Assembly: GCF_010747475.1 (NCBI RefSeq)
Contig: NZ_VSLZ01000009.1
Coordinates: 1-64,000, forward strand
Direction of reading: 5' to 3'
DNA: 64,000 nucleotides
DNA from: Halorussus sp. MSC15.2
GTDB taxonomy: Archaea > Halobacteriota > Halobacteria > Halobacteriales > Haladaptataceae
Below the pieces are notes generated by a model, which worked only from the letters and a program-made list of their open reading frames with translations, was not told where the DNA came from and made no database searches. A program made the translations under genes and the position numbers. Shown here one piece after another: positions 17,157 to 24,762 of the stretch (positions within the stretch are counted from its first letter, which is position 1; each line of letters starts with the position of its first letter).

Positions 17157-20100
17157 CTACATGAAGTCGGCGATGCTGCCCTGCTTGTTCTTGTCGTTCT
17201 CGAAGATGCTCTCCAGTTTCGTGTCCAGCAGTTCGAGTCGCTGCTTGGTGTACTCCCGGCAGTCGTACGTCTCGGCCACCTGAATCGCGGTCTCCATGTA
17301 CTTGTTCACCGACCCCTCGTGGACGGTGAGGTTGACCTTCCCGCCGCACTTGCGGCAGTCGCCCGTGAGCGGCATTCGGCGGTACTTCTCGCCGCAGTCG
17401 AGACACCGGGTCTCCTGTCGAGAGAACGCCCGGAGGTTGCCGATGAGGTCGGGAAGGAAGTGGTACTCGATGACGCGCTCGGCCACGTCGGTCTCGTCCA
17501 CCGACCGGAGCTTTCGGGCCAGTTCCAACTGCGCGTTCATCTTGTCCATCATCGACCCGAGCGTCTTGTACGCCGAGAGGTCCGGCCCGAGCGCGATGTC
17601 TGAGGTGTCGTGGCTGTGGTGGAAGTCGGTGTACTCGCGGTCGGTGCCCAGATTCTCCTCGGCGATGGTCATCACGTCCTCGACCTCGCCGGGGTCGGCC
17701 ATCTCGCGGGTCGCCTCGTAGAACTCGCGGGGGTACTCCCGCACGATGTCCATGTTGTGGGCCTCGTCGTCGATTTCGGAGGGGTCGATGCGCGAGGACA
17801 TCACGAGGGGCGCGTCCATCTGGCCCCCACGCTTGTCGGGTAAAAATTCTTTACTGAAGTTAAGAAGCCCGTCCATGAGAAGCATAACACAGTCCTCGTC
17901 ACCGTCACAATTCCGTCGTTTCGCGGCGTGGAAGTACGGATGTGCGTATCCGACGGCCGCGGACGTGAAGCCGACGATGCGGCCCACGACCGCCGCGGAG
18001 GTGTGGGGTGCCATCCCGAAGACGAGTTCGCCGACGAGTTCGTCCCGTTCGTCCATCTCGTAGAACGGGTCGAGACCGTAGTACTGTTCCAGCAGGTCGT
18101 CCACGAAGTCGGCGGTCTTGAGCAGGTGTTCGGCCGCGCCGTCCGAGAGGACGATGTCCTGCACCTTCAGTTCGACCAGTTGGTCGTCGTGGCGGAGCGG
18201 GTCGCCGTAGATGTCCTCCTCGTAGCCCAGCGACCGGAAGTGGTCGGCCGACACGTCGAGTTCCGAGGGCCGCACGCTCGTCACGGGGAGGTCGGTCATG
18301 TCGTAGCGGACCGTCCCGTCCTTGAACGCCGAGACGCCGTGCTTCGCCCTGAGGATGCCCTTCTCGATGGGTTCGGGCGTCTTGTACGACGACGACAGCC
18401 CTTTGACGCCTTTGAGCGTGTCGAAGGCGTTCTCGCGCTCGCCCACAGATTCGAGCGCCGACCGGAACTCGTCGTTGATGTCGATGGTTCGGCGCTCGAC
18501 CGGCGTGGCTTCCACCTCGCAGCGGTCACAGACCGCGCGTCCGGACTCGTCGAGTTCGACCACCGACCCGCAGGAGGGGCACTCGAAGTGCGCGAAGGTG
18601 TTGCCCCCGCACTCCGGACACTTGGCCTTGAACGTGTGCTCGCCGCAGTCCTCGCACTCCCGGCGGCCGACCTGCGCCTCTACCAGACCGGGCGTACTCT
18701 CCATGTCCGGCGCGTGCTTGGCGGCGGCGGCCACGTCGCGCTGACTGCCGCCCGCCTCGCCGATGGGGAACAGCGTGTGGACCGCGGGCGAGAGTTCCCG
18801 ACTCTCGGACTTCTCCGGGCGACCCATCCGGTTGCCGACGCGCGTGGGCGCGCGCTCTCGAACTTCGAAGGGCGCGACCTCGTTGACCGCCCGAACAGCG
18901 TTGTCGCCGTCCTCGTCCTCGCCCCAGTTCCGGGCCTCCGGCGAGAGGTCGTCCCACGTCTTTTCGAGACCGTCGTCGATTCCGAGCGACCGGGCGAGCG
19001 GTCGCCACTCGGGGATTCGGATGGTCTCCTCGTCTTGCTCGTGGGGAACGAGGATGCATTCGAGCGCGGTGCGAACCGCTTCCTCGGTGAACTCGATGAC
19101 CAAGTCGCCGTCGCCGCCTTCACCGTCCACGATGTCTCCCGCCGCGACCGTCTCGGCGAGGGCCTCGAACTGCTCGACGGTGGCGTCGTGCCAGAGGTAC
19201 GTGTACTTCGGATGGAGCGGACAGTCGTACTCGGTCGCCCACTCCAGCGCCTCGTCGGGACTCGGGGCCGAGAGGTCGACGCTGGGCGAGTCGCGCAGCG
19301 CCTGCACGTCCGCACCGGCGGCTTCGAAGTCCTGCACCCACCACTCGAAGGTGTAGGAGGCGGGCGCGAGGGGATGGTTGTTCTCCACGAACTCGCCGTA
19401 GTTGACCAGATACTCACCGAGGTCCAGAATCTTCTCGACGCCGTTCCGGAGTTCCAGCGCCTCGTCTGGGTCGTCGATGCGTCGCACGTCGCCGTTCGCG
19501 AGGCGGACGGTCGGCCCTTCGATGGAGTCCACGGGGACCACGCCCGCGGCCTTGCCCGGACGCTCGGTCTTTATCTGGGTCCCGGTTGCGAGGAAGTCGT
19601 CCACGAGGTGCATCGTCGCGGGGTGGACGCCCGCCGTGGCGAAGCCGTGATTCCGCGCCCGACCGTAGCGCAGGCGGAAACCCCCGGACTCGCTGGGGTG
19701 CCCGAAGACGGGGCGGCCGGCGATGAGGTCCCGGAGGAACTTCTTGGCGGGTTCGACTCGCGGCGGGCCGTCGACACCTTCGACCGCCTCGTCGGAGTCC
19801 TCCTCGGCCGCGGCGTCTTCCGCTTCGGCGGCCTCGTCTTCGTCGTCTTCCCCGTCGGCGTCGTCCTCGCCGATGGTTCCGTCGATGAGGTCCTGTAGCC
19901 ACGGCCAGTCGATTTCGTCCAGATTGCGGGTATACCGCTGAATCTTGGGGGCTTTGAGCGCGATACCCTCCGCGAGGACGAGACACATGCCGCCGCGGGC
20001 GTTGTTGGTATCGACCCGTTCGAGGTCCCGGAAGCCCGAGACCTCCTCGTCGCCGGTCGATTCCCCGTCGAGCATGATGGGGATGTGTTCGGCGATGAAC

Positions 20101-20708
20101 TTCGTCTCCTTGTCCTTGGGCGAGTACTGGAGTCCGGTCTCCTTGTCGTAGAGGGTTATCTCCTCGGCGTAGCGCTCGACCTCCTCGTCGCGGGCCTCGT
20201 ACTCGGCCATCCCGACGAGCGCCCGGGTGTAGTCGGCCACGAGGACCGAGAGGGCCTGCGCGGTCCCACCGGCCGACCGAATCGGTCCGGCGTAGTAGAC
20301 GTTGACGAACTCGGTGCCGTCGTCGTTCTCCAGCACCTCGACGCGGTCGATGCCCTCGATAGGGGCGGCGACCACGCCCTCGGTGAGGAGGGCGACTGCG
20401 GTCCGAACTGCACCTTCGACCTTCCCGGCCTTGCTCTCGTAGTCGCCGACTCGCCCCTCCGCGAAGTCCTCGGCGAGTTCGAGGGCGGCCTCCTCGCGGG
20501 ACATCTCGCCTTCCAGTTCACGGACGCGTTCGGCCACGCCGTCGATACCGAGGATGTTCTCGACCCTGTCGGCCATGTCCTTCGCGACCGGAATCTCGAC
20601 TTCGGGCTTGGGGTCGCCGCTGTTCTCGCGGGCGTCGCGGGCCACCTCGAAGGCGTCGTCTAAGTCGTCTTCGAGGTCCTCGAAGTAGTCCTCGTCCTCC
20701 TCGCGCAT
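17157..20708 (-). CDS. polC: DNA polymerase D large subunit DP2
   Basis: Catalytic subunit of the archaeal replicative polymerase PolD. It is 1183 residues with no intein. Landmarks: VNVYYAGPIRSAGGTAQALSVLVADY (about residues 145), a central zinc region (CEDCGEHTFKAKCPECGG... CDRC), the catalytic acidic loop NCDGDEDC (N933, D935, D937) followed by LPDKRGGQMDAPLV, and a C-terminal zinc ribbon (CLDCGEKYRRMPLTGDCRKCGG) that in other archaea contacts PCNA or DP1. An Asp/Glu-rich insertion at about 275-310 is haloarchaeal. The stretch coding for residues about 930-960 has unusual AT-rich codons. The ATG at 20708 directly follows the stop of the PPC-domain gene. Confidence 0.97.
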   Translation of the reverse strand: MREEDEDYFEDLEDDLDDAFEVARDARENSGDPKPEVEIPVAKDMADRVENILGIDGVAERVRELEGEMSREEAALELAEDFAEGRVGDYESKAGKVEGAVRTAVALLTEGVVAAPIEGIDRVEVLENDDGTEFVNVYYAGPIRSAGGTAQALSVLVADYTRALVGMAEYEARDEEVERYAEEITLYDKETGLQYSPKDKETKFIAEHIPIMLDGESTGDEEVSGFRDLERVDTNNARGGMCLVLAEGIALKAPKIQRYTRNLDEIDWPWLQDLIDGTIGEDDADGEDDEDEAAEAEDAAAEEDSDEAVEGVDGPPRVEPAKKFLRDLIAGRPVFGHPSESGGFRLRYGRARNHGFATAGVHPATMHLVDDFLATGTQIKTERPGKAAGVVPVDSIEGPTVRLANGDVRRIDDPDEALELRNGVEKILDLGEYLVNYGEFVENNHPLAPASYTFEWWVQDFEAAGADVQALRDSPSVDLSAPSPDEALEWATEYDCPLHPKYTYLWHDATVEQFEALAETVAAGDIVDGEGGDGDLVIEFTEEAVRTALECILVPHEQDEETIRIPEWRPLARSLGIDDGLEKTWDDLSPEARNWGEDEDGDNAVRAVNEVAPFEVRERAPTRVGNRMGRPEKSESRELSPAVHTLFPIGEAGGSQRDVAAAAKHAPDMESTPGLVEAQVGRRECEDCGEHTFKAKCPECGGNTFAHFECPSCGSVVELDESGRAVCDRCEVEATPVERRTIDINDEFRSALESVGERENAFDTLKGVKGLSSSYKTPEPIEKGILRAKHGVSAFKDGTVRYDMTDLPVTSVRPSELDVSADHFRSLGYEEDIYGDPLRHDDQLVELKVQDIVLSDGAAEHLLKTADFVDDLLEQYYGLDPFYEMDERDELVGELVFGMAPHTSAAVVGRIVGFTSAAVGYAHPYFHAAKRRNCDGDEDCVMLLMDGLLNFSKEFLPDKRGGQMDAPLVMSSRIDPSEIDDEAHNMDIVREYPREFYEATREMADPGEVEDVMTIAEENLGTDREYTDFHHSHDTSDIALGPDLSAYKTLGSMMDKMNAQLELARKLRSVDETDVAERVIEYHFLPDLIGNLRAFSRQETRCLDCGEKYRRMPLTGDCRKCGGKVNLTVHEGSVNKYMETAIQVAETYDCREYTKQRLELLDTKLESIFENDKNKQGSIADFM

Positions 20709-21128
20709 CTATAGCCAGAGGTCGAGGTCGGTGGGTTCGTCGCGTTCGCGCTCCAACTCGTCCTCGAAGGTCCGCATGTAGAGTTCGCCGGCGAAGACGG
20801 TGGCCGAGTCGAGATGGCCCGCGAGCGTCTGGCCGCTCTTTCGCGAGAGGACGGCGTGGGTGTGAGCGAATCGGTCGCCGTCCAACCACGAGACGTTACC
20901 GACGCAGGAGGCGACTTCGAGCGGTTCGTCGAACGTCACCTCTCGGTACTGGAGTTCCGACTGGTCGTAGTACCAGATGGTGGCGTCCTGCACCGCTCCC
21001 ATCGCGACGAACCACGCCGCGTCCACGCCTTCGTCGGCGGCGAGAGACTCTATCTCCTCGCGCCAGTCCTCGCCGTGGCCGAGTCTCGCTACGAACTCGC
21101 GGTCCCCTGAGACCTCCCGGTAGTTCAT
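20709..21128 (-). CDS. PPC (DUF296) domain DNA-binding-like protein
   Basis: A 139-residue protein of the plants-and-prokaryotes conserved (PPC/DUF296) family: LGHGEDWREEIESLAADEGVDAAWFVAMGAVQDATIWYY, then FAHTHAVLSRKSGQTLAGHLDSATVFAGELYMRTF. In other organisms this trimeric fold occurs in AT-hook proteins; the stand-alone archaeal form has unknown function. The conserved His residues in HTH and GHL are kept. Its stop codon abuts the polC ATG with no gap, so both are on one transcript, and this neighbourhood with polC is common in haloarchaea. Confidence 0.9.
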   Translation of the reverse strand: MNYREVSGDREFVARLGHGEDWREEIESLAADEGVDAAWFVAMGAVQDATIWYYDQSELQYREVTFDEPLEVASCVGNVSWLDGDRFAHTHAVLSRKSGQTLAGHLDSATVFAGELYMRTFEDELERERDEPTDLDLWL

Positions 21129-21228
21129 GTTCCGTGGAACGTGGACCGTCGGGAAAAAGGTTCAGTATTAGCTCGTTACCCGAGTTGCGCGGAACCGTGA
21201 CGCAGAGAAAAACGCCGTTTAGGCGGCG

Positions 21229-21399
21229 CTACTTCCAGTCTTGGAGGGTGACGCTTCCGGATACGGGGACCGAAAGCCACGCGTCGTCGGCCGTCGTATC
21301 TGCGATGATGAGTCGCTCCGTGCGACCATCATCGTCTAGCGAGGCCATAACCTCGCGCTGTGCGACCGACTGCGCCGGAGTGGCCGTGTTCGGGGCCAT
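21229..21399 (-). CDS. Small haloarchaeal protein (DUF7556 type)
   Basis: A 56-residue acidic protein beginning MAPNTATPAQSVAQREVMAS and ending SVPVSGSVTLQDWK. It contains the core LIIADTTADDAWLSVP that I associate with the haloarchaeal DUF7556 family of unknown function. The ATG at 21399 lies about 27 nt after a TATA element (gtttatcaac, minus strand), consistent with a leaderless transcript. A 17-bp inverted repeat sits between TATA and start codon, so expression is likely repressible. It ends 100 nt before the PPC gene starts and may be transcribed separately. Confidence 0.72.
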   Translation of the reverse strand: MAPNTATPAQSVAQREVMASLDDDGRTERLIIADTTADDAWLSVPVSGSVTLQDWK

Positions 21400-21401
21400 A
21401 T

Positions 21402-21418
21402 ATGATACATGGTATCAT
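21402..21418. promoter_or_regulatory. Inverted repeat between TATA box and start of the small DUF7556-type gene
   Basis: ATGATACatgGTATCAT: perfect 7-bp arms around a 3-nt centre, placed exactly between the TATA element (21421-21429) and the ATG (21399), overlapping the expected transcription start. This is a classic position for a repressor operator. Confidence 0.6.
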
Positions 21419-21420
21419 GG

Positions 21421-21429
21421 GTTGATAAA
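21421..21429 (-). promoter_or_regulatory. TATA box of the small DUF7556-type gene
   Basis: Minus-strand gtttatcaa is centred about 26 nt before the ATG at 21399. Confidence 0.6.
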
Positions 21430-21660
21430 CGCTCCGAAACTGTAGACGGGTGGTCGAAATCGAAGTACTCAAATAGTGAGAATAGGTACCATGCCCCGAT
21501 AGTAACAGCGGACCGTCACGAGTGCGTAACTGGAGCCGAGAGTCGAGACAGACCACATCTCGCCCGAGATTAGACGTAAAACCAAAAGAACAACAGAAAT
21601 ACCTCTAGAGAAAAGCGATACAGGCGTTAAGGCGGTCTTTCTCTAAGTAACAAACGGTAA

Positions 21661-21668
21661 GTTTATCC
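21661..21668 (+). promoter_or_regulatory. TATA box of the ABC transporter binding-protein gene
   Basis: gtttatcc is centred about 29 nt before the ATG at 21694, and thus supports 21694 over the in-frame TTG at 21676. Confidence 0.6.
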
Positions 21669-21693
21669 GGTCTGGTTGACAACGGACCGTTGG

Positions 21694-23529
21694 ATGACAG
21701 ATACTGACAACGTTAGCCGTCGTCGCTTCCTGCAAGCGACCGGCGGTGCGGCATCGGCCGTCGCGCTGGCTGGCTGTACCGGTTCCAACGACGATGGCGG
21801 TAAAGAGACGACGACGAACGGGACGACCACGGGCGGAGACGTGGACAAGCCGGGCGACGATGCCAACGTGCTTCGTCTGATTAACTCGACGATGACCACG
21901 CTGGACCCGGTCAAATCGACCGACAGCGCCTCCGGGACGGTTATCCAGCAGGTCTTCGACGGCCTGATGAACTACCCGAACGGCCAAATCGACGTCAAAG
22001 GCCAACTCGCGAAGGGTCACGAGGTCTCCGACGACTACAAGACGTACACGTTCAAGCTCAAGGAAGGCGCCAAGTTCCACGACGGAACCGAAGTCACCGC
22101 CGACGACTTCGTCTACTCGTTCGAGCGTCTCGCGGCCTCGGACAACTCTCGACGGGCCTACTTCATCCTCGACTCTATCGGTGTCACACACGAGACCGAC
22201 AGTGACGGGAACTACAAGCCCGGTACGATGGGCGTCAGCGCCGAGGGAGACTACACCCTCAAGCTGGAACTCTCTCAGCCGTTCCACGCCACGCTGGAGA
22301 TGCTGGCGTACACGTCGTTCGCCGCCGTGCCGAAAGGCATCGTGGGCGACATCGACGGCTACGACGGGAAGATGAGCCACAAGAAGTTCGCGACCAAGAA
22401 CCCCGTCGGTGCCGGTCCGTTCTCGTTCGACAACTGGGAGAGCAACACCGAGGCCAAGGTCTCGAAGTTCGAGGATTACCACGGTAGTACGGCCGACGTG
22501 GACGGTATCCACTGGAACATCATGTCGGACTCCGAGGCGATGTACACCTACGGAACCGTCAACCAGAACGCCGACATGATACACGGCGACCAGTTGCCGA
22601 CTAGCCACTACAACGCGGACAAAGTCTCGGTCAAGAAGACCGACGACCAAGGCCGCAAAGTCGGTACCTACGGGAAGACGACGAGCGGTGCGACGATGAA
22701 GTACACCGGCGTCTCGACCATCAACGAGTTCTACATCGGGTTCAACGCCGACGCGGTCCCGAAGCCGGTTCGTAAGGCCGCCGCCTACGCCCTGAACCAG
22801 AAGGAAGCGGTGGAGAAGGTGTTCAAGGGCCGCGGTCAGGAGTCCTACCACTTCACCCCGCCGTCCATCTACCCCGGCGGACCGGACGCCTACAACAAGC
22901 ACGCCAAGGAGAACTACCCGTACGGCTACAACGAGACGCAACTGAAGAAGGCCAAGAAGGTCATGGAAGACGCCGGCTACGGCCCGGACAACAAGGCCAG
23001 TTTCACCTTCACGGTCTACCAGTCGTCGAGTACGTGGCCCGAACTGGGCAAACTGCTGCGTGACAAACTCGCCAGCGCCCACATCGACATGAGCATCCAG
23101 AAGACGCCCTTCTCGACGCTGACCAAGCGCGGTCGGCAGGGCAACCTCGAAGCGTACTCGCTCGGGTGGATTATGGACTACCCGGCCCCGGACAACTTCC
23201 TCGAACTGCTCTACCCGCCGCGGACCGACACGTCGAAGGACGCTCCGCTCTCGTACTTCAACTGGTCGGGGACCAGCGCCTCGAAGAAGGCCAAGCAGGC
23301 GTGGGAGAAGGTCCAGAACAACCCCAAGCCGACCGAGTCTGCCAAGAAGAAGCGCAACGAGGCCTACGTCGCCATGGAGGAGGCCAACTGGCAGGACGTC
23401 GTCCTCCTACCCGCGTACCACGAGATTAGCGAGCGCTTCACGTACGACTGGGTCGACGTGCCCCGCTTCGGTGCGGCCGACTTCAGTCGTCAGATGTACA
23501 ACAACGTCAAACTCAGCAGTCGCAAGTAA
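21694..23529 (+). CDS. Peptide/nickel-type ABC transporter substrate-binding lipoprotein (SBP family 5)
   Basis: A 611-residue extracytoplasmic solute-binding protein. The leader VSRRRFLQATGGAASAVALAGC has a Tat motif and a lipobox, followed by a Thr/Gly linker (about residues 30-55). The SBP_bac_5 domain follows, with LDPVKSTDSASGTVIQQVFDGLM, LKEGAKFHDGTEVTADDFVYSFERL and ATKNPVGAGPFSFDNWE. It would capture peptides or a similar ligand at the outer membrane face and deliver it to the DppBC-type permeases encoded next. A T-rich terminator and an 18-bp palindrome separate it from those genes, so it is probably made in excess of the permeases. Confidence 0.93.
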   Translation: MTDTDNVSRRRFLQATGGAASAVALAGCTGSNDDGGKETTTNGTTTGGDVDKPGDDANVLRLINSTMTTLDPVKSTDSASGTVIQQVFDGLMNYPNGQIDVKGQLAKGHEVSDDYKTYTFKLKEGAKFHDGTEVTADDFVYSFERLAASDNSRRAYFILDSIGVTHETDSDGNYKPGTMGVSAEGDYTLKLELSQPFHATLEMLAYTSFAAVPKGIVGDIDGYDGKMSHKKFATKNPVGAGPFSFDNWESNTEAKVSKFEDYHGSTADVDGIHWNIMSDSEAMYTYGTVNQNADMIHGDQLPTSHYNADKVSVKKTDDQGRKVGTYGKTTSGATMKYTGVSTINEFYIGFNADAVPKPVRKAAAYALNQKEAVEKVFKGRGQESYHFTPPSIYPGGPDAYNKHAKENYPYGYNETQLKKAKKVMEDAGYGPDNKASFTFTVYQSSSTWPELGKLLRDKLASAHIDMSIQKTPFSTLTKRGRQGNLEAYSLGWIMDYPAPDNFLELLYPPRTDTSKDAPLSYFNWSGTSASKKAKQAWEKVQNNPKPTESAKKKRNEAYVAMEEANWQDVVLLPAYHEISERFTYDWVDVPRFGAADFSRQMYNNVKLSSRK

Positions 23530-23539
23530 CGAGACGCCG

Positions 23540-23551
23540 TTTTTCTTTTTT
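23540..23551 (+). terminator. T-rich terminator after the binding-protein gene
   Basis: tttttctttttt begins 11 nt after the stop codon, the usual oligo-T archaeal terminator, in otherwise GC-rich DNA. Confidence 0.6.
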
Positions 23552-23571
23552 GTGCGCGCCGCGCCGAAGGC

Positions 23572-23589
23572 ATATCCCGCGCGGGATAT
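23572..23589. promoter_or_regulatory. Perfect 18-bp palindrome between binding-protein and permease genes
   Basis: ATATCCCGCGCGGGATAT is fully self-complementary. As RNA it can form a 7-bp stem with a GCGC loop just after the T-rich terminator; as DNA it could be an operator for the downstream permease operon. Confidence 0.5.
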
Positions 23590-23676
23590 ACCGATGTTCG
23601 AGGGCTTATCCGTCCGTCTACGGGGTGGTACACGAAAGCGCAAGACATAATGAGAGGTCCCCCAAATTTATCACCC

Positions 23677-23748
23677 ATGTGCGCGGTCCAGTTTGGGTAC
23701 GAACAATTCGAACGAGGTAGTCACAGCCGCGGCGGTGGTTCGCCGTGA
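23677..23748 (+). CDS. Possible 23-codon leader ORF overlapping the dppB-type start
   Basis: ATG at 23677 opens a 23-residue frame (starting MCAVQFGYEQFERGSHSRGG) whose TGA overlaps the GTG start of the permease gene as GTGA. If transcribed it would couple translation to the permease. However, the best TATA-like element (aatttatc, about 23665-23672) would start the RNA downstream of this ATG, so it may not be in the transcript. Treat as a candidate only. Confidence 0.3.
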   Translation: MCAVQFGYEQFERGSHSRGGGSP

Positions 23749-24761
23749 GCCGGTGGCAATACTTCGCAAAACGGGTTCTGCTTTCGGTTCCTGTGTTACT
23801 GTTCGGTGCTTCCATCACGTTTCTCGTGATTCGCGCCGGACCACTCGACCCAGTATCGGCGATTCTGGGACCACAGGGGGACCCGCAGGCATACAACGCG
23901 ATTAAACAACAACTCGGGCTGAATCAGCCGCTCTGGCAGCAGTACATCGATTACATGGTGAACCTGTTCACCTTCGACTTGGGCGAGTCGTGGGTGCTGC
24001 AACCTGACACCAGCGTCTACTCGCTGGTGGCCAGTTACGCGCCTCGGACGCTCTGGCTCGGGTTCTGGTCGGTCCTCATCGCCGTGTTCATCGGCATCCC
24101 GCTGGGCTTCTACGCGGGACTGAACCCGAACACGTTCAGCGACTACGTGGCGTCGTTCGGCGGTATCGTCTGGCGCGCCATGCCGAACTTCTGGCTGGCG
24201 GTCATCCTGATGAGCGTCCTCTCGCAGTCCGAGCAGTTCCTGTTCGGGTTCGACTGGGAGACGTGGCTCTCCCCGACGAACGTCACGGGACCGCCGCCGC
24301 TGGGCAACCTCACGTCGGTCGCAGGGTTCACGGCGGCGCTGAAGAAGATAGCGCCGGCCGCCATCGTTCTCGGTTCGGCGTCGATGGGCAACGAGATGCG
24401 CATCGGGCGGACCGCCGTGCTGGAGACGGTGAACTCCAACTTCATCGAGACCGCGAAGGCGAAGGGCGTCCCGCCGCGCTCGCTCGTCTGGAAGCACATC
24501 TTCCGGAACGCGCTCATCCCGCTCGTTCCCATCATCACGGGCGAGGCGTTCATCCTCATCGGCGGGTCGGTACTGGTCGAGACGGTGTTCGACATCAGCG
24601 GTATCGGCTACCTGTTCTTCCAGGCGGTCAAGAACGGCGACATGCCGTTGGTCGGGTCGCTGATGTTCATCTTCATCCTGTTGGTGGTCCTGCTCAACAT
24701 CGTCCAAGACTTCCTGTACACGATAATCGACCCGCGAGTCGGCTACGACGGAGGTGCCTGA
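23745..24761 (+). CDS. Peptide/nickel-type ABC transporter permease (DppB-like)
   Basis: A 338-residue inner-membrane permease with six hydrophobic helices. It begins RWQYFAKRVLLSVPVLLFGASITFLVIRAGPLDPV, and has the BPD_transp_1 coupling (EAA-like) loop ETAKAKGVPPRSLVWKHIFRNALIPLVPIITG at about residues 232-262, with IFDISGIGYL-type sequence (VFDISGIGYLFFQAV) after it. It pairs with the next gene to form the channel. The GTG start at 23745 begins the conserved N-terminus. The stop (24761) is followed after one base by the second permease gene, so they share a transcript. Confidence 0.94.
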   Translation: MSRWQYFAKRVLLSVPVLLFGASITFLVIRAGPLDPVSAILGPQGDPQAYNAIKQQLGLNQPLWQQYIDYMVNLFTFDLGESWVLQPDTSVYSLVASYAPRTLWLGFWSVLIAVFIGIPLGFYAGLNPNTFSDYVASFGGIVWRAMPNFWLAVILMSVLSQSEQFLFGFDWETWLSPTNVTGPPPLGNLTSVAGFTAALKKIAPAAIVLGSASMGNEMRIGRTAVLETVNSNFIETAKAKGVPPRSLVWKHIFRNALIPLVPIITGEAFILIGGSVLVETVFDISGIGYLFFQAVKNGDMPLVGSLMFIFILLVVLLNIVQDFLYTIIDPRVGYDGGA

Positions 24762-24762
24762 T

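Noticed and set aside
17928-19898. 656-codon open frame antisense to polC
   Set aside because: A shadow of polC codon bias; Val/Gly/Arg-rich with no domain.
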